Program-made: the position numbers and the translations under genes | Shown: positions 1 to 9,272 of the stretch, in pieces | How positions within the stretch are numbered: position 1 is the stretch's first letter | Layout of the letters: each line of letters opens with the position of its first letter | Notes under the pieces: generated by a model | Seen by the model: the letters and a program-made list of their open reading frames with translations, nothing else | Told to the model about the DNA's origin: nothing | Database searches by the model: none | NCBI GenBank assembly: GCA_001986395.2 | Contig: MQVO02000095.1 | Location: forward strand, 1-37,544 | DNA length: 37,544 bases | Origin: Irpex lacteus | Lineage: Eukaryota > Basidiomycota > Agaricomycetes > Polyporales > Irpicaceae | Reading direction: 5' to 3'

Positions 1-86
1 CTAACCTAACCTAACCTAACCTAACCTAACCTAACCTAACCTAACCTAACCTAACCTAACCTAACCTAACCTAACCTAACCTAACC
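1..86. repeat. Terminal telomeric tract, 5-bp unit CTAAC/TTAGG
   Basis: Seventeen uninterrupted CTAAC pentamers (TTAGG on the complementary strand) run from base 1 to about 86 and then break into unique sequence. The C-rich strand reads 5' to 3' into the chromosome, as expected at a left chromosome end. The unit is clearly five bases, not the TTAGGG hexamer usual in filamentous fungi. Confidence 0.95.
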
Positions 87-540
87 TTAGCCAGCTGATG
101 AGTCACTAAGAGTCGCTTATTGCATAGAAATGTGCTCTGCACGCGAGTTGGACGGCTTAGCCGGCGAGTTTACATAATAAGTCACTGGCAGAGTCTACCT
201 ATTCAAAAGTTACTGCCCACACGATATTTAGCCGATAAGTACTCGTTGTAATGGCTCAAAATCTCCCCTTGCGTCATCTCGCCGGCTGAGCCGCTTACTG
301 CTCGTGGCAGAGCATCATACCTGTGCAGTCAGTCATCTCGCCGGCTTAGCCGTCCACTGCTCATTTCAGGGGCTGGTGTCAGCCAAGTAATCTGTCTCGC
401 GGGCTGAGTCGTCGAGTGCGGATGGTTTGTCTGATGTGTATCCCGCCAGTCGTCTGGCCAGCTTAGCCGGCCACTGTGCGTATGAGGGGCGATGAGTCGT
501 CTCTCTGGCTAACCCCGATTAACTCTGGGCTCATGTTGCC
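87..540. repeat. Subtelomeric dyad-repeat region
   Basis: No gene is seen. The stretch holds several degenerate copies of a short dyad with core CCGGCTTAGCCGG or its half sites (about 151, 289, 331, 391 and 465), embedded in otherwise diverged sequence. It looks like decayed units of the satellite that follows. Confidence 0.7.
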
Positions 541-1175
541 CCTGGCGACCCCTGTCGCCGGCTTAGACGGCCACTGTGCGTATGCGGGTATCAGACCTGG
601 CCTGCGAGTCGTGTCGCCGGCCCAGCCGCCCAGTACTCGTTTTACATGCTCATACCGGGCTCTGTGAGGCGTGTGGCCGGCTTAGCCGGCCACTGTGCGT
701 ATGCGGGTATCAGACCTGGCCTGCGAGTCGTGTCGCCGGCCCAGCCGCCCAGTACTCGTTTTACATGCTCATACCAGCCCCGGTGAGACGTGTCGCCGGC
801 TTAGACGGCCACTGTGCGTATGCGGGTATCAGACCTGGCCTGCGAGTCGTGTCGCCGGCCCAGCCGCCCAGTACTCGTTTTATATGCTCATACCGGGCTC
901 TGTGAGGCGTGTGGCCGGCTTAGCCGGCCACTGTGCGTATGCGGGTATCAGACCTGGCCTGCGAGTCGTGTCGCCGGCCCAGCCGCCCAGTACTCGTTTT
1001 ACATGCTCATACCAGCCCCGGTGAGACGTGTCGCCGGCTTAGACGGCCACTGTGCGTATGCGGGTATCAGACCTGGCCTGCGAGTCGTGTCGCCGGCCCA
1101 GCCGCCCAGTACTCGTTTTACATGCTCATACCGGGCTCTGTGAGGCGTGTGGCCGGCTTAGCCGGCCACTGCTCG
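541..1175 (+). repeat. 119-bp subtelomeric satellite with 238-bp higher-order period
   Basis: About five tandem units of 119 bp each contain a GGCTTAGCCGGCC or GGCTTAGACGGCC dyad, a near-constant middle, and a second GCCGGCCCAGCCGCC element. Two unit types alternate, one ending in a GGGCTCTGTGAGGCGTGTG-like segment and the other in an AGCCCCGGTGAGACGTGTC-like segment. The true repeat is therefore a 238-bp dimer. Overlapping open frames inside it are products of the repetition, not genes. Confidence 0.9.
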
Positions 1176-1686
1176 TTGCAAGGGCCTACACACATCATAG
1201 CTGAATCAACTACGCTGCTGCATGACTGGCGTGGTTCCATCGCGTATGCATCGCGTATGTTACATATGACCTACCTGCGTAGGCGTGCAAATGTTGACAT
1301 TAGAATTCAGTGCTTGTAAACGGTAAATTTTTTGATCCTGCAAGCACTTGATAGGGTCGTATAAGTCTAGTTTCCGAAGGCCTTCTTGTTGTCAGTGCGG
1401 TTCTAGTCTCAGGCTAAATCACTCGATTAGCAGCATTCAACACACACTTATTACGAAATGCGCTGGTGGGCCGGTTAAATATTGCAATATCATTCGCTTG
1501 TTGGGCCACCAGGACTTGTTGTCTTGGTTCAGTCCACGCTCTATATATACTTATCCGGCTGCTAGTGGGGTGATTAATTCGATCTGATGAAAATAACGTC
1601 GGTCTCATCGTGGAGTAGTGCGAAACGACTCCAACAATACTCTAGCAATCGCGCTCACTGCTAGCCGATGAGACGCGGAAAGGGGT
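1176..1686. other. Unique spacer, no gene seen
   Basis: About 500 bases of unique, AT-richer sequence lie between the satellite and the first gene. No convincing coding frame, tRNA or repeat is visible. The right end is presumably the promoter of the gene starting at 1734. Confidence 0.5.
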
Positions 1687-1693
1687 TATATAA
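1687..1693 (+). promoter_or_regulatory. TATA box for the gene at 1734
   Basis: TATATAA lies 47 bases upstream of the chosen ATG. The paralogous gene on the other strand has a TATA box at nearly the same distance, which supports both start choices. Confidence 0.5.
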
Positions 1694-1733
1694 TGAACTG
1701 CTCGCGTTGTGTTCTTTGCTTCTACAAACTACA

Positions 1734-4513
1734 ATGGCCTCCCCACCTGACGAATTCTTGTACGGGGTTCGCGGCGCCTTGGAAGACTTCTGTGGCTGGG
1801 CAGCAGAGCGCGCACAGCCCGACGCGAGTCCGTTAGAAGATCAACTTCCGCTGATACGGCTAGCGTTAGCGGGACGGCTCGTGGATGCGGATGAAGAGCT
1901 ACTGCGAATCACACTCGAGCAACCTGAACGAGAGAGCGAGGTTAGCATAGGGCGAGTCGTCGAAGGTTGCATAGGTATTACAAAGGAACTACCGTTCAAC
2001 TCGCAATGGCAGCTCTATCCATACGAGACCGAGCGAATTGGAGGAAACGACGCAAAGAGCTGGGTGTATCGGCAGTTGAAGGTTCACGTAAAGCTTCAGG
2101 CACGCAGACCTTCATTTCTTACTACCCTCAGCGCTGACAGTTTCTTAGTTTGCCACAAGCGGTTCATATGTGTCTATTGCAGACATTCCGAATGTACGGA
2201 TTGGAGGATCCGAAGGAACAAAGACATATATCTGCTTCCCTCAGCTCTACCGAGAATATGGCAGCACGATGATCATCGCGGCAGATCGGCAAAAGTTATT
2301 CGAGGACTGTATCCTACCAGCCGCATCCGAGGCCGTGCCAATGAAGATGCAGATGTCGGAGAGACTGTCGAGGGTTGACGCCCGGTTACCGAAGTACTGG
2401 GATATGCTACGGAAGATAAATCCAGATACTAGGGAAAGGCTCCGAAGCCGAAGCATTACCATGGATCGAGAGGAACACGAGGCTTTCTGGAGCAAGTGTC
2501 GCGCTGAACTTGACAGGCGAGCGATATTCGCCGGATGGTTCCTGGTGCACGTAGTGACACCTCCAGAGATCTTTCATCGCCCCGGATCCACGCGGCAGGT
2601 GGATGAGGCTTGGGAGTCCGTCACTCGGTTGGTCACGGTGGACGAGGGAGAGCAGGCGAATTGGAAAGTGTTGATTGGACTCCGAATCAGAAGTCTGGGA
2701 AACACCTCTCTCATCAGAACCACCGCCCGCATGGACTTTCTGCAGAAAGTAACCCCAACATCGCTCCTCATCACTTAGAAAGACGATTGGAACGGACAGG
2801 TGCTGTCATTCCATGCTATAACTACGCTAACGCCTCCGCTCTGCAAGTTTCAACCAAGGGCCTACCTGGAAACGACGGCGTGGAATACATTCTTGTCACG
2901 CCGAAATACCATCGGCCACTTCCTTTCCAGCCACTCGAGCCAAAGCAGTTGTATCCGAATGAAATACAACGGACATTCAAGTCGGTGAAGGAACGGATGC
3001 GCTATGCCATGGAACAAGTAAACAAGCAGGGCAACAGGAATGGAATATACACCTCCGTCTCTATCTTGACGTCTTTTGACACGGGTAAGACAACAGGAAA
3101 GATCAATTTGACCAATCAGTATGAAGTGGTAGACGGGAATGTGTGGTGGTACGTCCATGTTCATTACAGGGGCAAGCATCTGTAACATTGCTTGATTCTA
3201 TGCAGGTCGCTTATGTACTACCGGCTATATGGCGCCGCCTTGACGCTGCAAATATTCAGAATGACTCCTGCGGCGGGCAGGGTTGCACAACCTTGCCTTA
3301 GTTTGGGAGCAGTAACGCTGTGCGTTGCTAATGGAATGCTCCTACCGGTGGATAGGAAATGGGAGAAACTGGTGGTCGACGGCACAATGGGATATTGGGC
3401 AGGAGAGGAAGTTGACGAAGAAGAGTGGGACGACATCTTTCGAAATGAGCAGGAAGAGAAGTTCGGTATGACACGAGGAATGTTCTTCGTCAGCGACATC
3501 GTGGATTACGGAGGTCAAGGACACCTGTGGACAATCGGAGTCCATCGCAAGCATGTCCTGGACACTGACGACCTTGCTACTGTGTACGGAGAGCGATCCA
3601 TGGCGGCTGTGCGATCGAAGATGGGTGTCGGCGGAGTGATTGCCATTGCCGTAAGTTCGGGGACCAGATTTCGTGGACGCCGTGGTGTGACATCACGGTA
3701 CGACGCAATGTGGACAGGTGAGTCGAGAAACTGTCTTGGTTTGCTCTTGCTAATCAAATTCCAACAGGGCCGCGAATGGGCCGCTTCCTGTGGGATCATC
3801 TTGAAGGAATGAAAATAGGCCGTTTATCTACCTGGCAGGACATTGACGGATTCGACAAGCCAATTCACGCCGACGGAGACGTGTCGATGCTACTCCGAGC
3901 GGGGACCATGCCCTCCGTGCTCAACGGGATCCTTCGCCAGTTTGTTCACGACGTTTTCATTAAATGTCCAACAAACCAAAACCACGGACCGTTCCTAAAC
4001 ATGTCCAGCGAGGAGAAACGTAACCTCCGTTGGGTGTATATGCAGGACAACGTCTTGCCTTTCCACGCGGCACATCTCGTCTATCCATCCCAGCCTCGCT
4101 GGGAGGACACGGTAGAGCTTATATTTCCCGACCTCGCATCATCTCCGCCATCAGGAGCAAGAATCTACTCCGATTGTCTCTATTACATCGCGTGGAAGGC
4201 CCTGCTAAATCGCTTGAAACCTAAGGTCGCGAGAATAGTCACTCGAGCGATTCGCAGGACACTTGAGGACAGTATGGACTGGTTACCTTGGGCAACGCCA
4301 TCATCGCTGTGGACCAGCACTTCCGAGGCACAAACACGGTGGAAAACCTTGCCATTCGGATGGACGGATACAGCTCCCGTAGTTACGATCAACCCTAAGC
4401 TATACGAGAGGCATATGGTGGCGTTCTGGACCTTGCGATCGGAAAGAGTTGTGGAAGACGAAGATGACGAGGACCCAGATGTATCAGACGGCGAGGTGGA
4501 GTTGGAAGGGTGA
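1734..4513 (+). pseudogene. Frameshifted copy of an unrecognised subtelomeric gene family (paralogue of 5400-8068)
   Basis: I do not recognise the family. Four exons fit: 1734-2087, 2149-3148, 3206-3717 and 3768-4513, with introns of 61, 57 and 50 nt bearing GT/AG ends. The product matches the minus-strand gene at 5400-8068 along its length. Examples are IGITKELPF versus IGITTSLPF, KTYICFPQLY versus KILIFFPKLY, MFFVSDIVD versus AYFVADIHV, and a shared C-terminal WLP tryptophan-rich block. The first two introns sit at equivalent positions; the third is absent from the paralogue. Within exon 2, similarity moves from one frame (NWKVLIGLRI) to another (KSGKHL...HGL) near 2685-2700, so one base appears to have been lost. 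The C-terminus is acidic (EDEDDEDPD). It is probably a decaying gene, although a sequencing error cannot be excluded. Confidence 0.7.
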
Positions 4514-5399
4514 CAGTGAAGCGTACTACGGTCATGATGTTCATCTGCTGATAATCACCACTTATTACTCAGTAATAATAAGATAGAGATACGTAGCTGA
4601 ACGGCCTTGCCGTTAAATAAAGGTGAATTGAGGTGAAAAGGTAGCAATGGATTACTATATGTACAATGCCAGGCTTAAAAATGATGCAACTAGGAAGACA
4701 TTGTCACGGTAAAGGTCTGTAGAAAGAAACTGGCCGGCTAAGCCGGCCACCGCACTCGCGCGGTCTGTATGGGTGGCTTGAAACTCGCCTCGTTTCCATA
4801 GCGAGGTAATGGACAGCTTAGCCGGTGAGCTCTGTTGGTAGTTAGTTGGTTAGTTAGATACGTACGAAGAAACTGGCCGGCTAAGCCGACCACCGCGCTT
4901 GCGGGGTCAGGCTTCAAACTCGGCTCGTTTCCACAGCCAGGGAATGGCCGGCTTAGCCGGTCAGCTCTGCTGGGAGTGAGTTAGTTAGTGAGTTAGTGAG
5001 TTAGTGAGTTAGTTAGTTAGTTAGATGTGTGCGCAAAAAATGGCCGGCTAAGCCGCCCACCCACCCATGCAAACCCCGCAGGGCGCTTCAAACTCGGCTC
5101 GTGTCCACAGCCCAGTAATGGCCGGCTTAGCCGGTGAGCACTGGCAGCAGCAGTTCGCCTGTTAGTGACTTCGACCGCGGCTCACAGGAGAGCGCTGGCC
5201 GGCTGAGCCGGTCAACTCTGGGAGGCTGTGTCGGCGCAAGTGTGCGGCTAGGCCGGCCATTCAACAGTCCGTGACTCATAGACGAAGAAGCGACGAGCCA
5301 GGGGTCTGAGCGGCGTAGCCGGCCAATCTCACCTCTCGCTGTAAGACCAGTCATTAGATTACACAATAGCCCAACGCAACTGTGTCTACAACATGTGCA
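4514..5399. repeat. Dyad-repeat spacer between two convergent genes
   Basis: No gene is seen. Several dyads occur in both orientations (CCGGCTAAGCCGGCC near 4733, GGCTTAGCCGG near 4813, 4951 and 5120, and more to 5330). They are arranged in roughly 140-150 bp units that also share a phrase resembling 'aaactcggctcgtttccacagc'. The first 150 bases are probably the 3' UTR of the upstream gene. Confidence 0.75.
4974..5026 (+). repeat. GTTA/GTGA microsatellite
   Basis: A run of GTTAGTGA and GTTAGTTA tetramers lies inside the dyad-repeat spacer. A shorter run occurs at about 4841-4860. The TTAG core resembles degenerate telomeric repeat, but the period is four. Confidence 0.8.
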
Positions 5400-8068
5400 C
5401 TAGCTCAACCTAAATTGACGCAACGCTACTCTAGCTCGCTCGTTGACAGCAATTCGCGGGGCAGGACCGTTGCCACTACCGTTGGGTAATCGTGTCTTTG
5501 ACAGATCGTGCCAGGGTCTCGTGTCCCACATACGGTCATATGCAGAATACGGAAGCCAGGTGAGTGTTTGCCACCAAGGTAGAAGCTCAGCCCGAATCTT
5601 GCTGATGTCGTCAGGTGGTAGCCTAGTGACCACTGCTTCCCACTCGAGGAAGTAGCTACATTTGTCAAAGTTCTGTCGACGGGAGCGAGTGGATGGGTCC
5701 TGGTCGAATTGAGAGGGGAAGAATCGATCAAAGAACGTGGTGTCCCAAGTAGTGATCGGGGCCAACTTCAGCTGAACGGTGTCAAAAGGGAGGCAGGTTT
5801 GCCTAAAGAGTGCAGCGTCCACCTGTTGCTGCTCCTCGGGAGACAGAGTGCAATACATATTTCTGCCCGACCGTCGACGATTTGGAGATACTGCAACAAT
5901 GTTGGAGCAGAGCTGACGGAGAATTGATTGTACGGCGCGATCTACCTCGGCTGATGCGACAATGTTCGCGTGTTGGGGGGCTGGGGGCGCGGCAAGCGGG
6001 GCACCTGGCTCTGGTAAAGTCTCCAGGGGTGCGAATCGAACACCTGAGGCTTCAAGGTTCAGATTGGGCAACACGTCTACCTCCGCATCTGCTGCAATCT
6101 CACGAACGACGATTTGCGGACGGCGCATCCTTCTCGCCTTCGGCGCGCTTGCAGTTATAACTCGTGCTTGCTGCCTGGCTCGCCTTGATAGGAATGCTGC
6201 GTTCACTTGGACTGCGGGTAGTGTGAAGACGGCTCGGATGTCTGAGACGCCCCAATCGTCTGGCCCCAGCGAGGGCAAATAGAAAAAGTGGTCATGGACG
6301 TGAATATCCGCCACAAAATAGGCGCCTCGAATACCAAGTGCTGGCTCTGGAAGCTCATCTCCGTCGGCCATACCATCCTCCTCCCAGTAATCAAGTCCAG
6401 CTGGATACTGCAAAGCAGAGATGCGAGAAAGCTTCCTGTCTGATGAATAATCCGGGGGCCGGAAGATCATCGCGTTTAACATCCACACCGACAAGGCAGC
6501 TAATCGCAATCCTTGCACCTGTATTTGACTGCTGGGCGGGGCTTCTTGAAACGCTGACAACACGTAGTGAAGTGCGGTTACGCGGAGGCACTTGAACTCC
6601 CTACGGAATAGTGAGCCGTGACTTCTAACTGTAGAATCACTAGACATCTCACCACCAGACTCTTGCATCAAGGGCCACAACGGTGTCTCGCGCCAGGTCT
6701 CGAGGAAAGACACGGATTCGATCGTACGCCGCCATCAAGGGCACTCTGATTTCTAGCCTCGTACAACCTTCTTGAGTTCCAGCGGCGTTATAGCAGCAGT
6801 GACGATAGATGGACATAAGTTGAGAGACGTCTTTCAAGAGTCCATGTATGGCATCCGGCAATACATCGAGGGGCTTGTGATAGCCGAAGGCCCCTCGGTG
6901 GAGTTGGTACGTGGGGCCTTTGTCAGTGGTATACACATTGATGTAACGTATCCCATCGTGGTCGGGATGGCCGCCCAACGGCACGCGAAATCCGGCAAGA
7001 TCGTACAGGAGCGCGGCGGTATCGGTTGACCAGCGGGAAGACTTCATAAGTTTGCGTGTGTTATGACGGTTCAAGTTTGGTAAAAGGTACTCCATCAGAA
7101 GTCCGTGGGCATCCTCGGTCCATTGCAAAACCTTTCCGGGAGCATGAAGCTCGAGCCCAATATCGACAAACCACTCGTTGTCGTTGATATCGTCAAGATT
7201 GAGGTCAACGGTGAGAGCGTCGTAGGCGCCATAGATTCCCGCGGCCTCAGCTCCATCATGAGAGGTTTGACCCTTGAGACCACGGTATTCCGTCACGAAG
7301 AAAAAGTCCTCGAATTCGGGGAAGCGATGCAGCCTCCTCCGAAGACGTTCCGTAAATCGGGGGAGGAGAGAGGCGGAGATGTCAACAGTGGAGAAGTGAA
7401 GCTTGCCGGTTTTGTCCTTTGCCGCTTCAAAGGCTGTCGTGTAGTTTGGATGCCAATGAGAGATGTGCTCCGGACAACAGGCCTTGAACGCTTTACGGGT
7501 AGACAAGTATAATGCCCGTAGGTGCTCCTGCGATAATTGGACGCCTAGCCCGGGAACGTAGAGCTTTGGAAAGAAAATAAGAATCTTGGCACGATGGGCA
7601 AGCTTCGCGAAACAGGTATTTGGGATGAGATGTAACTCGACATCGCGTGCTTCGCTCCATCCCTAAGTTTCATATAGGTGAGAATCAAAGGCGAAATCAT
7701 GTCAGAGGATACATCACCTGGTAACGTATCTGCTTGACGAGATGATTGGATTTGCGCAGTGTATCTTGAAAGTTTGGGAGCGGATAGATTGCGATGGCGC
7801 GGCGGAATGGAAGAGAGGTGGTGATCCCGATAAGAGAGTCGAAATCGCGCGTGGCACGCAAGCGAAGAGTGTCCACGGCCGGAGTATGCATGGATGGAAT
7901 CAAACGTACACGTTTCGCCCTGCCTGCAGGATCGAAAGATTTGCCTGCGAGGACAAACTGAAGAAATCGGTGAATGGCATCGTCTCGACCTGAGAGGAGG
8001 ATTTGTTTCGCGGTCTCGACGAACTGTTCGAGGCTCCAGTTGCGAGTTGGGAGCCACTCACTGGCCAT
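5400..8068 (-). CDS. Unrecognised 853-residue subtelomeric family protein, intact copy
   Basis: Three exons fit exactly: 8068-7718, 7662-6653 and 6600-5400, with introns of 55 and 52 nt. They sum to 854 codons including the stop. The start MASEWLPTRNW matches MASPPDEFLYG in the paralogue and lies about 43 bases from a TATA box. Conserved blocks include FFFVTEYRGLKGQ, EWFVDIGLELHAPGK, GAYFVADIHVHDHFFYLP and a C-terminal WWQTLTWLPYSAYDRMWDTRPW. No signal peptide, membrane segment or catalytic motif is evident. It is soluble-looking and rich in aromatic residues. The gene converges on its frameshifted relative at 1734-4513, with a dyad-repeat spacer between them. The function is unknown; the family could be a subtelomerically expanded one. 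Confidence 0.8.
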
Positions 8069-8110
8069 GGTCGATTTTCGAGGGGCGGGGCTACGGAGTT
8101 GAGCAGCATG

Positions 8111-8120
8111 TTATATTATA
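8111..8120 (-). promoter_or_regulatory. TATA box for the gene at 8068
   Basis: On the minus strand the sequence reads TATAATATAA, 43-52 bases upstream of the ATG. Confidence 0.5.
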
Positions 8121-8510
8121 ATGATTTATGTGAGTCCCGTACTCCCGGCCGACCCGGAGATTTGATGCCCTTGGAGCGATGGCGGGCTAGCGACGATTGA
8201 CACGGAACGCTGCAGCTCGCGGGAGCGACAACGCGTTGTATAAGTCGAGCAATGTAGCATCCTTTAGGTCGTGAACAGGCCTGATCGGCTGCTGCCGTTC
8301 ATGGCCTGTCACGACCCATTGGTTGCAACATCGTGGACTTGAATGATGTGGAGGAGCTCTCAACAGGTCGCATTACGTTCACCATTAAGAGTTCTACAGC
8401 CCCGAGCGATCACAAGATACGGCTTCCAAGTAGCGCAGATCCACGCGTTGTGAAGTCATGCGGGAGGACTTTCCCGCCTTAGCCAACGAGGTGCACAATG
8501 GAAGGGATCC
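8121..8510. other. Intergenic spacer, no gene seen
   Basis: No supported coding frame or structured repeat is visible. A few TTAGCC half-dyads appear near its right end, where the tandem repeats begin. Confidence 0.5.
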
Positions 8511-8748
8511 GGGAATGCCTCATGAACGGTGAGTGTGCGGCTTAGCCGGGCAGCACGCGAGGGAGACATTGCAGTGGCATTGTGGGTGGCGTGCTTAGCC
8601 GTGAGCACCAGTACGTAGCTGGGAATGCCTCATGAGCGGTGAGTGTGCGGCTTAGCCGGGCAGCACGCGAGGGAGACATTGCAGTGGCATTGTGGGTGGC
8701 GTGCTTAGCCGTGCGCACCAGTACGTAGTTGGGAATGCCTCATGAGCG
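8511..8748 (+). repeat. 110-bp tandem repeat with dyads
   Basis: The phrase GGGAATGCCTCATG recurs at 8511, 8621 and 8731, a 110-bp period. Each unit carries two TTAGCC dyad halves (GTGCGGCTTAGCCGGG and GGCGTGCTTAGCCGTG). Two full copies and the start of a third are present and almost identical. Confidence 0.9.
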
Positions 8749-9000
8749 GTGAGTGTGCGGCTTAGCCGCAGAGTGTCTCTCTGGGACAGAGGTTGCAGGT
8801 AGTGAGTGTGCGGCTTAGCCGCAGAGTGGGTAGATAGGATGAGGTTGCAGGCAGTGAGTGTGCGGCTTAGCCGCAGAGTGCCTCTGTGGGACGAGGTTGC
8901 AGGTAGTGAGTGTGCGGCTGAGCCGCAGAGTGGGTAGATGGGATGAGGCTGCAGGCAGTGAGTGTGCGGCTTAGCCGCAGAGTGCCTCCCCGGAGTGATA
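8749..9000 (+). repeat. 52-bp tandem repeat, two alternating unit types
   Basis: GTGAGTGTGCGGCTTAGCCG recurs about every 52-53 bases (around 8750, 8803, 8855, 8907 and 8959). Two spacer types alternate, one with CTCTGTGGGAC and the other with GGTAGATAGGATGAG, giving a roughly 104-bp higher-order period. Each unit is centred on a GCGGCTTAGCCGC dyad. Confidence 0.9.
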
Positions 9001-9272
9001 ATGGCTGTCAGTGATTGTCTGGTTGAGGCACAGGGATAGGCGGCTTAGCCGCTTAATCTCAAAGACACACCATAATCGAACGCAGACAAAGCAAATCACA
9101 TTCCAACGAATCAAAACATATCAATGATATACGCGTACAAATGTTATTATTACAAAAAAAAGTCCATTTGAGCACCCCACCGACAGCAGCCTCGAATCAT
9201 CCACAAGTTCATGATAGATGCGATATGGGTCGAACGGTTGAACGTTGACCAGGGGAGAACTTGTAGGATGGA
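9001..9272. other. Probable 3' UTR of the helicase gene
   Basis: One last dyad (GGCGGCTTAGCCGC near 9040) is followed by AT-rich sequence with TTATTATTACAAAAAAAA, which would read as a T-rich 3' flank on the minus strand. No gene is seen. Confidence 0.4.

Noticed and set aside
95..125. CTGATGAGTC next to the telomere, resembling a hammerhead core
   Set aside because: No GAAA follows a stem II and no partner for stem I was found, so it is not a ribozyme.
576..1319. Series of 109-128 residue open frames (MRMRVSDLACESC...) spaced by 119 bases
   Set aside because: They are repeated translations of the satellite unit, overlap one another, and have no promoter or splice support.
8739..9000. CRISPR-like array of 52-bp units
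   Set aside because: Spacers are themselves repeated in two types, the context is eukaryotic, and the units belong to the dyad satellite family.
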